NCBI GenBank assembly: GCA_964555285.1 | Contig: CAZKRM010000007.1 | Location: 1 to 64,000, forward strand | DNA: 64,000 bases | Direction of reading: 5' to 3' | DNA from: JBBIQV01 sp964555285 | GTDB lineage: Bacteria; Nitrospirota; Nitrospiria; Nitrospirales; Nitrospiraceae | In this document: positions 46,914 through 55,858 of the stretch, piece after piece | How positions within the stretch are numbered: position 1 is the stretch's first letter | How the letters are laid out: the number at the start of each line of letters is the position of its first letter | Notes under the pieces: generated by a model | Seen by the model: the letters and a program-made list of their open reading frames with translations, nothing else | Told to the model about the DNA's origin: nothing | Databases searched by the model: none | Program-made: the position numbers and the translations under genes

Positions 46914-48578
46914 ATGAGTCGGAAATCTACCCCACGACAGAGGTCCGCTTTCAGCGCCGGGTCGAAAGAGCGCGTCGAGCCGCTTCGTTCGGTGCCGGCC
47001 AAGCTGGAGATTTACGACACGACGCTGCGCGATGGCGCACAAGCCGAAGATGTGAGCTTCTCGGTCGAGGACAAAGTCCGGGTCGCGCAAAAGCTGGATG
47101 AACTCGGGGTGCACTACGTCGAGGGTGGCTGGCCGGGCGCCAATCCCAAGGACATCGAGTTCTTCCGGATCGTCAAGACGATTCCCTTTCAGCACGCCAA
47201 GGTCGTCGCGTTCGGCTCGACCCGGAAAGCCGGCAATCGGGCTCACAAGGATCCTAATCTGCAAGCCCTGCTCGGGGCCGAGACGAAGACGATCACGCTC
47301 TTCGGCAAGAGTTGGTCCTTGCACGTCACCGATGCCCTCGGGATTTCTTTGGCGAAGAACCTCGAGTTGATTCGAGACTCGGTGCAGCACCTTCGTTCGA
47401 AGGGCCGGCAGGTGTTTTACGATGCGGAGCATTTCTTCGACGGCTACAAGGCCAATCCGGACTACGCCTTGGAGACGTTGCGGCATGCGGTGGAGGCCGG
47501 AGCCGAACGCCTGATCCTGTGCGATACGAACGGCGGGGCCATGCCCTGGGAGATTCGGCAGATCTGTGAAACCGTGAGGCGGGAATTCGCCATCCCGCTG
47601 GGCATCCATGCGCACAACGATTGCGAGATGGCGGTGGCGAATTCGCTCGTGGCGATCGAGACGGGAATCGTGCAGGTGCAAGGGACGATCAACGGCATCG
47701 GTGAACGGTGCGGCAACGCCAATCTCTGCTCGATCATCCCCAATCTCCAACTGAAGATGCGTCGTCCTGCGTTGGGCGAACGGCTCTCTCATTTACGAGA
47801 GGTGTCCGGCTTTGTGACGGAGATCGCCAACCTGATGCCCAACAAGCACCAGCCCTATGTCGGTGATTCGGCATTCGCCCATAAGGGAGGCGTCCACATC
47901 CACGCGGTCCTCAAAAATCCTGCGACCTATGAGCATGTCATCCCAGGGCAGGTCGGTAATCGGCAGCGTGTCCTGGTGTCCGACTACACCGGGCGGAGCG
48001 GATTGCTCGAAAAGGCCGAGGTGTATGGGATCAAGCTGACGAAAGATCATCACCAAGTGCAGGAGTTGGTGGAAACACTCAAGCAGCGGGAGAGCCAGGG
48101 GTATCAGTTCGAGGGGGCGGAGGGCTCCTTTGAGCTGTTGCTGCGCAAGGCGATGGGCACGCATCGGCCATCCTTTCAGTTGATCGGGTTTCGGGTCATT
48201 GTGGAGAAAATACAGGAGGATGGGAAGCCGCTGTCGGAAGCGACCGTCATGGTCAAGGTCGGCGAGGCGGTGGAACACACCGCCGCTGTGGGCGGGGGGC
48301 CCGTCAATGCCCTGGATCATGCGCTGCGCAAGGCGTTGGAGAAGTTCTATCCCCAGCTGCGCGAAGTCAAACTGCTGGATTACAAGGTGCGGGTACTTGC
48401 GGCGGATCGCGGCACGGAGTCGAAAGTCCGCGTCCTGATTGAATCCGGTGACCACAAAGATAAGTGGAGTACGGTCGGCGTCTCGGAAAATATTATTGAG
48501 GCGAGTTGGCAAGCGTTAGCCGACAGCATCGAGTATAAGCTCTTGCAGAAAGAGCGCGAAAAGGTTCTGCCATCTTGA
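46914..48578 (+). CDS. cimA: Citramalate synthase
   Basis: This 554-residue enzyme condenses pyruvate with acetyl-CoA to (R)-citramalate, a threonine-independent entry to isoleucine. It has Y-D-T-T-L-R-D-G-A-Q-A-E, L-C-D-T-N-G-G, H-A-H-N-D-C-E-M-A-V-A-N and a C-terminal LeuA-type regulatory dimerisation domain. The length and F-G-K-S-W segment mark the CimA branch over 2-isopropylmalate synthase. It ends the hom-thrC-lysC operon; threonine deaminase is not seen, so isoleucine may come from this route. Confidence 0.93.
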   Translation: MSRKSTPRQRSAFSAGSKERVEPLRSVPAKLEIYDTTLRDGAQAEDVSFSVEDKVRVAQKLDELGVHYVEGGWPGANPKDIEFFRIVKTIPFQHAKVVAFGSTRKAGNRAHKDPNLQALLGAETKTITLFGKSWSLHVTDALGISLAKNLELIRDSVQHLRSKGRQVFYDAEHFFDGYKANPDYALETLRHAVEAGAERLILCDTNGGAMPWEIRQICETVRREFAIPLGIHAHNDCEMAVANSLVAIETGIVQVQGTINGIGERCGNANLCSIIPNLQLKMRRPALGERLSHLREVSGFVTEIANLMPNKHQPYVGDSAFAHKGGVHIHAVLKNPATYEHVIPGQVGNRQRVLVSDYTGRSGLLEKAEVYGIKLTKDHHQVQELVETLKQRESQGYQFEGAEGSFELLLRKAMGTHRPSFQLIGFRVIVEKIQEDGKPLSEATVMVKVGEAVEHTAAVGGGPVNALDHALRKALEKFYPQLREVKLLDYKVRVLAADRGTESKVRVLIESGDHKDKWSTVGVSENIIEASWQALADSIEYKLLQKEREKVLPS

Positions 48579-48595
48579 GTCAGCCAGAATTATCC

Positions 48596-48624
48596 TTGAC
48601 ACAACTGATAACCTCACGTAACTT
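48596..48624 (+). promoter_or_regulatory. Candidate promoter of ihfA
   Basis: TTGACA (48596-48601), 17-base spacer, TAACTT (48619-48624), 48 bases before the start. A good -35 and a weak -10. Confidence 0.5.
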
Positions 48625-48671
48625 GTGGAAAATTCATGGTAGTTGATCAGGATAGCCGTGAGGGGGGAGGT

Positions 48672-48947
48672 ATGAGAAAGGCTGATATAGCAAACGAAAT
48701 ATTCAAGCAGGTCGGTGTCTCGAAGAATGAAGCTGCGGATATCGTCGAGCTTGTTCTCAATCTCCTGAAGTCCGTCCTCCAAAAGGGAGAATCCGTCAAG
48801 ATCGCGGGATTCGGCAATTTTGTCGTGCGTAGCAAAGGGGCACGCAAAGGCCGAAACCCTCGCACCGGCGAAGAGATCGGAATTACCCCACGACGGGTGG
48901 TCACCTTTCGACCGAGTCAGGTGTTCAAGAAGTACGTCAATTCCTAG
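48672..48947 (+). CDS. ihfA: Integration host factor alpha subunit-like protein
   Basis: This protein of about 91 residues is of the HU/IHF family: M-R-K-A-D-I-A-N-E-I-F, F-G-N-F-V-V-R, and the arm K-G-R-N-P-R-T-G-E-E-I-G-I. The chromosomal position before a MerR-type gene fits ihfA more than hup. It bends DNA and may take part in recombination and transcription. ATG 48672 follows GGGGGGAGG; a frame starting at 48636 is not supported. Confidence 0.9.
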   Translation: MRKADIANEIFKQVGVSKNEAADIVELVLNLLKSVLQKGESVKIAGFGNFVVRSKGARKGRNPRTGEEIGITPRRVVTFRPSQVFKKYVNS

Positions 48948-48987
48948 ATTTCAACCACCATTTCCAGCATGATCACGAGGACCGGTC

Positions 48988-49338
48988 ATGGGCAATGAAC
49001 CCAGACTGGGGACCAAAGTCTTTTATAAGATTGGAGAAGTCAGTCAGATCGCCAAGCTTCCGACATATGTCCTGCGATTTTGGGAATCCGAGTTCAGCTT
49101 CCTGAAACCGAAGAAAAGTCGAGGCAACCAACGGCTGTACGTGCAACGCGATATCGAGACCGTCCTCGAGATCAAGCGGATGTTGTATGATGAAGGCCAT
49201 ACGCTCGCGGGTGTGAAGCGGTACTGGACGCGCAGGAGCAGAGTCACCAGTAAGCAAGGGTCACGGAAAGATGTGGCTCAGCGAGTCCGGGGTGATTTGC
49301 AAGCCATTCTCCGGATTCTGGATTCCCACTCGAAGTGA
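48988..49338 (+). CDS. MerR-family transcriptional regulator
   Basis: This 116-residue protein has the MerR winged helix: F-Y-K-I-G-E-V-S-Q-I, Y-V-L-R-F-W-E-S-E-F and R-L-Y-V-Q-R-D-I-E-T-V-L-E-I-K. The C-terminal part is short and helical with no metal-binding Cys. The ihfA-merR-tRNA order is common in many bacterial phyla; the effector is unknown. Confidence 0.9.
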   Translation: MGNEPRLGTKVFYKIGEVSQIAKLPTYVLRFWESEFSFLKPKKSRGNQRLYVQRDIETVLEIKRMLYDEGHTLAGVKRYWTRRSRVTSKQGSRKDVAQRVRGDLQAILRILDSHSK

Positions 49339-49428
49339 CAGGGCTCCGACAACAGAAGTCCACCTGTGTGCTGGTTGGTCGAGGACGGTTCACGCACGCG
49401 CGGGTTGAGAGTATGAGGTGAACAGGGT

Positions 49429-49505
49429 CGGGGCGTGGCGCAGCCCGGTAGCGTACTCGCTTGGGGTGCGAGTGGTCGGCCGTTCAAATCGGCTCGCCCC
49501 GACCA
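49429..49505 (+). tRNA. tRNA-Pro (anticodon GGG)
   Basis: A 77-base cloverleaf: acceptor CGGGGCG with CGCCCCG, D-arm GCGCAGCCCGGTAGCG, anticodon stem CTCGC/GCGAG with loop TTGGGGT (anticodon GGG), and T-arm GTTCAAATC. CCA is encoded at 49503-49505. Confidence 0.95.
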
Positions 49506-49518
49506 ATTTACAAGAAGC

Positions 49519-49598
49519 AGTGATTGAGTAAATGGTGATGGGTGATTTAAGCGGCCATTACCCCTCACAAATCACTCAATTACCAATCACTGATCACT
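49519..49598. repeat. Long imperfect inverted repeat downstream of tRNA-Pro
   Basis: AGTGATTGAGTAAATGGTGA-type sequence on the left pairs with AATCACTCAATTACCAATCACTGATCAC-type sequence on the right. AT-rich, noncoding. It resembles the AT-rich palindromes at 8677 and 29330. Confidence 0.45.
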
Positions 49599-49608
49599 CG
49601 ACTTGATG

Positions 49609-49631
49609 AGCTGCCTTGCGCAGCTTTTTTT
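49609..49631 (+). terminator. Intrinsic terminator before surE
   Basis: AGCTGC, five-base loop, GCAGCT, followed by seven T in total. It ends the tRNA-Pro transcript 12 bases before surE. Confidence 0.8.
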
Positions 49632-49643
49632 GTTCCTTGTCCC

Positions 49644-50438
49644 ATGACGCGCATTCTAGTTACGAACGATGACGGAGTGAGCTCGCCAGGCTTGGCTGCG
49701 CTTGCGAAGGCGCTTCAGAAACTTGGTGAGGTGTGGGTCGTCGCCCCGGACCGAGAGCGAACCGCCGTGGCTCACGCGGTGACCTTGCACAAGCCGCTGC
49801 GGATTACCCGTCTGGCGGCACGGCTGTTTTGCGTGAACGGGACCCCGGTTGATTGCGTCAATCTCGCAATGCTGAAGGTCATGCCCACACCGCCGGCGCT
49901 GGTCGTGTCCGGGATTAATCAAGGGGTCAATCTCGGCGACGATGTGATGTATTCTGGAACAGTCTCGGCGGCCTTCGAAGCTGCGATTCTCGGGGTGCCG
50001 GCGATGGCTGTCTCGCAGGAGGGTGAGGCAAGGTTCCGCTTTGAGGTCGGCGCGCGCTATGCCGAGCGCGTGGCGAAGATGATCCTCCAGCGCGGTTTGC
50101 CGGAGGAAACGATCCTCAATGTGAATGTGCCCGATCGGCCTGCACGCGCGATTCGGGGCGTGAAGGTGACCTGTCTCAGCCGTCGGCGGTTCGACAACCC
50201 GATCGTGGAGAAGGTCGATCCACGCGGTCGGAAGTATTATTGGATCGCCGGCACTCGCATTTCCTGGAGCCGAAAGAAAGATGCCGACTACGAGGCTCTT
50301 CACGAGGGCCTCGTGTCGCTCACACCCATTCATTTGGATACGACGCACCATGCCGTGCTGGATCAGTTCCGCCAGTGGGAGTCAGTGCTTTCCCATGGCC
50401 GTATCGGCGCTCACCATCGTACGGCACGCGGACGGTAA
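49644..50438 (+). CDS. surE: 5'/3'-nucleotidase SurE
   Basis: This 264-residue survival protein dephosphorylates nucleoside monophosphates. It has I-L-V-T-N-D-D-G (metal site), S-G-I-N-Q-G-V-N-L-G-D-D and Y-S-G-T-V-S-A-A-F-E. The C-terminus is a little longer than average and rich in His/Arg. It is followed by the DedA gene. Confidence 0.95.
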   Translation: MTRILVTNDDGVSSPGLAALAKALQKLGEVWVVAPDRERTAVAHAVTLHKPLRITRLAARLFCVNGTPVDCVNLAMLKVMPTPPALVVSGINQGVNLGDDVMYSGTVSAAFEAAILGVPAMAVSQEGEARFRFEVGARYAERVAKMILQRGLPEETILNVNVPDRPARAIRGVKVTCLSRRRFDNPIVEKVDPRGRKYYWIAGTRISWSRKKDADYEALHEGLVSLTPIHLDTTHHAVLDQFRQWESVLSHGRIGAHHRTARGR

Positions 50439-50455
50439 GGGGGGGGGGCACGCCG

Positions 50456-51097
50456 GTGGGAATCACATCGTTGATTGAGGACCTCATTGCGGTGCTGAGT
50501 CGTTTCGTCATCGCAACAATTTCGCAGTTCGGGTATACGGGAATTCTGATCACGATGGCCATTGAAAGCGCCTGTATCCCCTTGCCGAGCGAGATCATCA
50601 TGCCCTTCTCCGGCTATCTCGTTTCAACGGGGCAGTTTTCGATGCTCGGGGTGACGGTGGCCGGAGCGGTGGGGAACGTGGTGGGGTCTATCATTGCCTA
50701 TTACGCTGGTCTGTGGGGAGGGCGTCCGTTTGTGGAGCGGTACGGACCCTATCTACTCATCTCGCACCATGATCTGGACGTTGCGGATCATTGGTTCGCC
50801 AAGTACGGGGAAGCCGCCGTGTTCATCAGTCGGATGCTGCCGGTCGTGCGGACATTCATTTCCCTGCCGGCGGGTATCGCCAAGATGCATTTCCCTCGGT
50901 TCGTCCTGTTCACCTTCGTGGGGGCATTGCCCTGGTGCTATCTGCTCGCCTATATCGGTGTGAAGATGGGAGAGCGCTGGGAACAGTTGCGGGACTATTT
51001 CCACCGGTTCGATATCGCCATCGGTTTGCTGCTGGCGTTGGCGCTCGGGTATTTTCTCTGGTCGCACTGGCCTCGGCGTCGAGGCGCCGACGTCTAA
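50456..51097 (+). CDS. DedA-family membrane protein
   Basis: This protein of about 213 residues has the DedA/SNARE-associated layout: P-L-P-S-E-I-I-M-P-F-S-G, G-N-V-V-G-S-I-I-A-Y-Y-A-G, F-I-S-R-M-L-P-V-V-R-T-F-I-S-L-P-A-G and F-L-L-x type ends, with five or six membrane segments. Relatives act as lipid (undecaprenyl phosphate) transporters. GTG 50456 is chosen because a G-rich ribosome site precedes it and the longer frame overlaps surE. Confidence 0.9.
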   Translation: MGITSLIEDLIAVLSRFVIATISQFGYTGILITMAIESACIPLPSEIIMPFSGYLVSTGQFSMLGVTVAGAVGNVVGSIIAYYAGLWGGRPFVERYGPYLLISHHDLDVADHWFAKYGEAAVFISRMLPVVRTFISLPAGIAKMHFPRFVLFTFVGALPWCYLLAYIGVKMGERWEQLRDYFHRFDIAIGLLLALALGYFLWSHWPRRRGADV

Positions 51098-51112
51098 GTC
51101 GGGTCAGCCGTT

Positions 51113-52558
51113 ATGCTGAAGATCTACAACACCCTCTCCGGCCAGAAAGAACCATTCGAACCGCTCGTGCCCAAGATGGTCCGCATGTACGTGTGCGGCG
51201 TGACGGTCTATGACTATTGCCACCTGGGCCATGCCCGGAGCGCGCTCGTGTTCGATGTGATCCGGCGATATCTGGAACATGCAGGGTATGCCGTCGAGTT
51301 TGTGAAGAACTTTACCGATGTGGATGACAAGATCATCAAGCGGGCGAACGAACAAGGGGTGCCGTGCGAGGACATTACCTCGAAGTACATCGAGGCCTAC
51401 GACGAAGACATGGGGCGTCTTGGAATCCGTCGCGCGTGGCGAGAGCCGAAGGCCACAGAGCACATGGGCGACATCATCGACCTCGTTGAGAAGTTGATGA
51501 GAAAAGGCCTGGCCTATCAGGTCGATGGAGATGTGTATTTCCAGGTCGAGAAGTATCCGGCCTACGGGCGACTCTCCAAACGAAAACTCGAAGACCTGCA
51601 AGCCGGCGCTCGCGTGGAAGTGGACGAACGCAAGCGACACCCAATGGATTTCGCCCTGTGGAAAAGCAGCAAGCCGGGAGAGCCTGCGTGGGAGAGTCCC
51701 TGGGGGGCGGGTCGGCCCGGCTGGCACATCGAGTGCTCGGCCATGTCGATCCGGCATTTGGGCGAGACGTTCGACATTCATGGCGGAGGAATGGACTTGA
51801 TCTTTCCTCACCACGAGAATGAGATTGCTCAGTCCTGCGGGGCGACCGGCAAAGAGTTTGCGCGATACTGGGTCCACAACGGCTTCGTGCAGATCAATCA
51901 GGAGAAGATGTCCAAGTCGCTGGGGAACTTCTTCACGATCAGAGAGATTTTTGAGAAGTCGGCGTGGTCCGAAGAGATTACTGGCGAGATGTTGCGTTAT
52001 TTCTTGCTCGGAACTCACTATCGAAGCCCGCTGGATTTTTCCGATCAAAGTCTCAATGAAGCCAAGTATGCGTTGGATGGATTTTACGACCTTTTCAGCC
52101 GTTTGAGAGAGGTCACCCAGACCAAGGGGTGGGGCGATGAACAGATCGAGGACACTCTAGAACGGACTCGCATTGCCTTTGCGCAAGCGATGGACGATGA
52201 CTTCAACACCCCCGCAGCAATCGCGGAATTCCAATTGCTGCGAGGTGAGACCAACAAGCTATTAACACAAGGACTCTCTCGCCAGACCTGTCAACAGGTT
52301 CTGGAAGTGTTCCGGTCTGTCGGCCAAGTTCTGGGTTTGTTCTCGGCAAGGGAATGGAGATTTCTGGTCTCTCGTAGCTTCTCGATGAGTGTCGAAGCCT
52401 TGTTATCGGATCAAGAAATCGAGCGACAGGTTAACGAACGGAACGAGGCTCGGCGACGAAAAGATTTCGCGAGAGCCGATGAGATTCGAAAGTCCCTCAC
52501 TACGCACGGCATTATCATCGAGGACAAACCGGATGGCACGAGCCGGTGGAAACGCTGA
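51113..52558 (+). CDS. cysS: Cysteinyl-tRNA synthetase
   Basis: This 481-residue class I synthetase has a HIGH-type motif in C-H-L-G-H-A-R-S, the zinc ligands (Y-V-C-G-V-T and G-W-H-I-E-C-S-A-M with H-H-E-N-E), and K-M-S-K-S in E-K-M-S-K-S-L-G-N. The length is standard. Its end overlaps the rlmB start by 26 bases. Confidence 0.97.
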   Translation: MLKIYNTLSGQKEPFEPLVPKMVRMYVCGVTVYDYCHLGHARSALVFDVIRRYLEHAGYAVEFVKNFTDVDDKIIKRANEQGVPCEDITSKYIEAYDEDMGRLGIRRAWREPKATEHMGDIIDLVEKLMRKGLAYQVDGDVYFQVEKYPAYGRLSKRKLEDLQAGARVEVDERKRHPMDFALWKSSKPGEPAWESPWGAGRPGWHIECSAMSIRHLGETFDIHGGGMDLIFPHHENEIAQSCGATGKEFARYWVHNGFVQINQEKMSKSLGNFFTIREIFEKSAWSEEITGEMLRYFLLGTHYRSPLDFSDQSLNEAKYALDGFYDLFSRLREVTQTKGWGDEQIEDTLERTRIAFAQAMDDDFNTPAAIAEFQLLRGETNKLLTQGLSRQTCQQVLEVFRSVGQVLGLFSAREWRFLVSRSFSMSVEALLSDQEIERQVNERNEARRRKDFARADEIRKSLTTHGIIIEDKPDGTSRWKR

Positions 52559-53324
52559 ACAGTCTGAACTCCTCTACGGCCTCCATGCGGTGCGAGAGGC
52601 CTTGCGTGCTGGATCGCGGCCGCTCCAACGGATTCTCGTGCTTCGGACCGACCGCCAGTTTGAGGATGTGATCCGGCTGGCGCGATCACTACGAGTACCG
52701 GTCCACGTGGAGCCCCGCCAGGCCTTAGACCGGCTTGTTCCAGACGGTAAACATCAAGGCATCGTCGGGCTGATCGCGGCCAAGTCCTACGCGGACCAGG
52801 ACGACATTCTCGCTGTGGCTCGAACTCGCCATGAGCCGCCGCTGGTCGTGATTCTGGATGAGGTAGAAGATCCGCACAACCTTGGCGCAGTGCTCCGGAC
52901 GGCAGAAGCGGCTGGTGCCCACGGGGTATTTGTGCCTGAACGCCGATCGGCGGGACTGACCCCGATCGTGGCGAAGGCATCGGCCGGCGCGCTCGATTAT
53001 TTGTTGGTGAGTCGCGCAACCAACCTTTCGCGGCTCATCGAACAGTTGCAGGAGGCAGGCCTCTGGGTGTACGGACTGGACGCCACGGCCACGAAGCAGG
53101 TGACCGACCTCGACCTCCGCGGCCCGACGGCGCTGGTACTCGGAGGGGAAGGCCGTGGCATTCGTCCTGGTGTGCTGGACAAGTGCGACGAGAGGGCCCG
53201 TATTCCCATGCGCGGGCGCGTGGCTTCGCTGAACGTGTCGGCTGCCGCGGCCATCGCGCTCTTCGAAGTGGTGCGGCAGCGTTCTACGTCTGCGGAGCGC
53301 GGGACGCGTCCTAGCGAATTCTGA
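52533..53324 (+). CDS. rlmB: 23S rRNA 2'-O-methyltransferase RlmB-like (SpoU family)
   Basis: This protein of about 263 residues has an N-terminal substrate-binding domain (L-L-Y-G-L-H-A-V-R-E-A-L) and a SPOUT domain with N-L-G-A-V-L-R-T-A, L-V-L-G-G-E-G-R-G-I and S-L-N-V-S-A-A-A-A-I-A-L-F-E. RlmB methylates G2251 of 23S rRNA; related TrmH-type enzymes cannot be fully excluded. It follows cysS, as in many genomes. Start ATG 52533; the frame before it lies within cysS. Confidence 0.92.
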   Translation: MARAGGNAEQSELLYGLHAVREALRAGSRPLQRILVLRTDRQFEDVIRLARSLRVPVHVEPRQALDRLVPDGKHQGIVGLIAAKSYADQDDILAVARTRHEPPLVVILDEVEDPHNLGAVLRTAEAAGAHGVFVPERRSAGLTPIVAKASAGALDYLLVSRATNLSRLIEQLQEAGLWVYGLDATATKQVTDLDLRGPTALVLGGEGRGIRPGVLDKCDERARIPMRGRVASLNVSAAAAIALFEVVRQRSTSAERGTRPSEF

Positions 53325-53595
53325 GCATCCCGCCCTGAATGGCCGTCTTGAGCAGCTGCGCCGTATTGGAGACGCGCATCTTTTTCATCATATTCGCGCG
53401 GTGGGCCTCCACGGTCTTGACGCTGATCTTGAGCCGCTGGGCGATTTCCTTGTTCTTGAATCCGGCCCAGATCAGCTCAAGGATTTCCAGCTCACGGCTC
53501 GTGAGGGCTTCCGGCCGTTTCTTCCTGGGAGGAGGAGTCAGGTCGAGAGCCGGTCTCTTCGAGCGGGTTTTGGAGGTCGCTGTTGCCTTCGCCAT
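53311..53595 (-). CDS. Small LuxR-type HTH regulator
   Basis: This protein of about 94 residues has a basic N-terminal tail and then a LuxR/NarL helix-turn-helix: L-T-S-R-E-L-E-I-L-E-L-I, G-F-K-N-K-E-I-A-Q-R-L and S-V-K-T-V-E-A-H-R-A-N-M-M-K-K. There is no receiver or ligand domain, so it may respond to abundance or a partner protein. Start ATG 53595 behind GAAGGAGA. It overlaps the rlmB end by 14 bases tail to tail. Confidence 0.88.
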   Translation of the reverse strand: MAKATATSKTRSKRPALDLTPPPRKKRPEALTSRELEILELIWAGFKNKEIAQRLKISVKTVEAHRANMMKKMRVSNTAQLLKTAIQGGMLRIR

Positions 53596-53793
53596 GTGAA
53601 TATCTCCTTCGTTCAATTGTGAAATTCCAGAACCGGCATACGACGGAGCTGTCGGCGTTGCCGGAAAGGACGGCGCATTATAGGGGATTCTCGCAGGGAA
53701 TGTAAATGGAAGTATTTTTTAGACACTAGGAACTACCTCGCAAACCCACGTGAGACTGATGCGCCTCATTCATTTCATGGAGCGGCGGCGGGC

Positions 53794-54576
53794 ATGATTT
53801 CCACAGCTTCCCTTCCGATTGCCGGACTGGTCGGGGCTGCCATCGGCAGCTTCCTCAACGTCTGCATCCACCGATTGCCTCGCCACGAGTCCGTTGTATG
53901 GCCGGCATCCCACTGTCCAATATGCAGTGGTCGGATTGCAGCGTATGACAACATTCCGCTTCTGAGCTACCTGCTCTTGGGGGGGCGGTGCAGAGCCTGC
54001 CGGACCCCTATTTCCATCCGCTACCCGATCGTTGAGGCCGCAAATGCGGTGGGTTATGCGGCAATCGTCTGGTATTTTGGGCTCACGTGGCATGCTGCCG
54101 CCTATGCCGTCCTGTTGTCGGCGTTACTTGTGGCGACCGGGACGGACCTCTCGCACAAGATCATTCCAAACGTCGTGACGCTTCCGGGGATTCTCCTGGG
54201 ACTCCTGGGGGCGGCGACAATCCTCCCTGTGGGCTCGATGAATTCCCTATTAGGAGTGGTGGTGGGGGGCGGGATCTTGTGGGGGTTGGCCTGGGTGAGC
54301 CCCTATCTCTTCGGGAAGGAAGGGATGGGTGGGGGGGATATTAAGCTCATCGCGATGATCGGCGCCTTTCTGGGCTGGAAACCTGTCTTGCTCACGATCA
54401 TGATCGGTTCACTGGTAGGCTCCGTCGTCGGGGTCAGTCTCATCGCTGCCAAGGTGATCCAACGGGATCAGTATCTGCCGTTCGGCCCCTTTCTGGCCCT
54501 GGGGGCAGTCCTCTCGCTCTTCTTCCACGAACCCCTCCTCAATTGGTACTGGAGCCTCATCGACCTGCCCCGATGA
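53794..54576 (+). CDS. pilD: Prepilin peptidase (type IV leader peptidase)
   Basis: This 260-residue inner-membrane aspartic protease cleaves and N-methylates type IV prepilins. It has the two zinc-binding C-P-I-C and C-R-A-C motifs in the N-terminal methylase part, and the catalytic Asp in T-D-L-S-H-K-I-I-P-N and G-M-G-G-G-D-I-K-L. It serves the pilins encoded downstream. Confidence 0.95.
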   Translation: MISTASLPIAGLVGAAIGSFLNVCIHRLPRHESVVWPASHCPICSGRIAAYDNIPLLSYLLLGGRCRACRTPISIRYPIVEAANAVGYAAIVWYFGLTWHAAAYAVLLSALLVATGTDLSHKIIPNVVTLPGILLGLLGAATILPVGSMNSLLGVVVGGGILWGLAWVSPYLFGKEGMGGGDIKLIAMIGAFLGWKPVLLTIMIGSLVGSVVGVSLIAAKVIQRDQYLPFGPFLALGAVLSLFFHEPLLNWYWSLIDLPR

Positions 54577-54908
54577 CATTGGGGCAGAGTGGTTCTGTCT
54601 TCTAAGCCGACTCCCCTCACAGCCGCTGTATCTAATCGGTCGGCATGCTGTATCTGAACAGGGACAGCCTGCACAGCGGCTCTCCGTCGTCTCTCGCCGA
54701 GACTCCACTGGAGCGTTCACCGCGTTCTTTAGTTTCCCATACATTCTTCAACAACTTGCCAGGTCGATCATTCCCTCGGTGATAGTCGTTTCGCTCGCCC
54801 ATCCCGTTCGTCTCTGCTGGCACGAGACTTGGAAACTGTCACGACGACGAGGCGGGAAGACGGTTTCGCGAGGGACGACGAAGCCGATTCTGAGGGGAGA
54901 CGCGATCG
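54577..54908. other. Intergenic region before first pilin set
   Basis: About 332 bases with no gene seen. A nine-base inverted repeat AGCCGCTGT (54621-54629) with ACAGCGGCT (54673-54681) is present. The rest shows no convincing promoter or RNA. Confidence 0.5.
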
Positions 54909-55343
54909 ATGAACGATGAAGGTTTCACGCTGATCGAGGTGCTGTGCGTGTTGGCCATCGTGGCGATCATCTCAACGATGGCGGGGCTGAACTTTGCGGT
55001 CATGGCGGCCAAGTCCCAAGGGCAGGCCGTGACCACGGAGCTTGCGGCGGAACTGCGATTTGCCAGGCAGTTGGCCATCGCCCGGCGGGAGCGGATTCGC
55101 GTGGTCGTCGATGCGGAGCGAACCGTTCTCCGTACAGAACGAGCCGATATGCCGGGGGTGGTACTGAAACAGTGCGATCTGTCCGGCAAAGGGACCGTTG
55201 TGGAACGCCTCAGCGGCGGGCCCAGCATTGTGTTCCATCCAAGCGGACGGTCGGCGACCGCCACCACGATCACGCTGCGTGATGGGAATCAGAACACGCG
55301 GACATTGACGGTCAGCTTTACGGGAAAGGTCTCCGTACTATGA
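54909..55343 (+). CDS. Minor pilin, GspH/FimT-like (set 1)
   Basis: This 144-residue prepilin has a very short leader M-N-D-E-G cut before F-T-L-I-E-V, then the hydrophobic helix V-L-C-V-L-A-I-V-A-I-I-S-T-M. The globular part is of the GspH/FimT type. PilD should cleave after Gly5. Likely a minor pilin that primes pilus assembly. Its stop overlaps the next start. Confidence 0.85.
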   Translation: MNDEGFTLIEVLCVLAIVAIISTMAGLNFAVMAAKSQGQAVTTELAAELRFARQLAIARRERIRVVVDAERTVLRTERADMPGVVLKQCDLSGKGTVVERLSGGPSIVFHPSGRSATATTITLRDGNQNTRTLTVSFTGKVSVL

Positions 55344-55858
55344 GGGGCGTCGTTCAAAACAAACGGAATCCATTGGGCGAGCAAGGTTCCGCAACAGGGC
55401 ACAGTTTGATTGAGGTCATGGTGGCGATGGTGCTCGCCAGCCTCGGGCTTGTGGCCGGTCTCGGAATGGCCCAGGTCGCGGATCGCGGGTTGCAGCAGGG
55501 CATGAAGTCTACGCGCGCGCTTACGATGGCCGAATCGAAGTTGGAGGCGAAGCGGGCCAGTGCATGGAGCCGGTTGCTCCTGGACGATGTGGACCACGAT
55601 GGCATGGCGGAAACGGCGATGCGTGACGACGGGGTTGTGCCGGACGAGGTGGCCGACGACGGAACGTACAGCGCGAGCATGGAACGCGATGGGATTCATC
55701 TCGTGTGGACCGTGACGCTCAGTCGCAATGCCCCGCTGGCATCTGTGTCGTCTGCCGTCATCACGGCGCGGGCGAGCTACCCCGTCGAGGGCGGCTTCGA
55801 CAAAGAGATTCAACTGGGAACGTTACGGACCAATCCCAATTACGTTGGCGCACGATGA
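55340..55858 (+). CDS. Minor pilin, PilV-like (set 1)
   Basis: This 172-residue prepilin has a longer leader; cleavage is predicted at G before H-S-L-I-E-V-M-V-A-M-V-L-A. The middle has an Asp-rich segment (L-D-D-V-D-H-D-G-M-A-E) and the end is beta-rich. Type IV minor pilin of the PilV class. Coupled to the previous and next genes by four-base overlaps (ATGA). Confidence 0.8.
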   Translation: MRGVVQNKRNPLGEQGSATGHSLIEVMVAMVLASLGLVAGLGMAQVADRGLQQGMKSTRALTMAESKLEAKRASAWSRLLLDDVDHDGMAETAMRDDGVVPDEVADDGTYSASMERDGIHLVWTVTLSRNAPLASVSSAVITARASYPVEGGFDKEIQLGTLRTNPNYVGAR

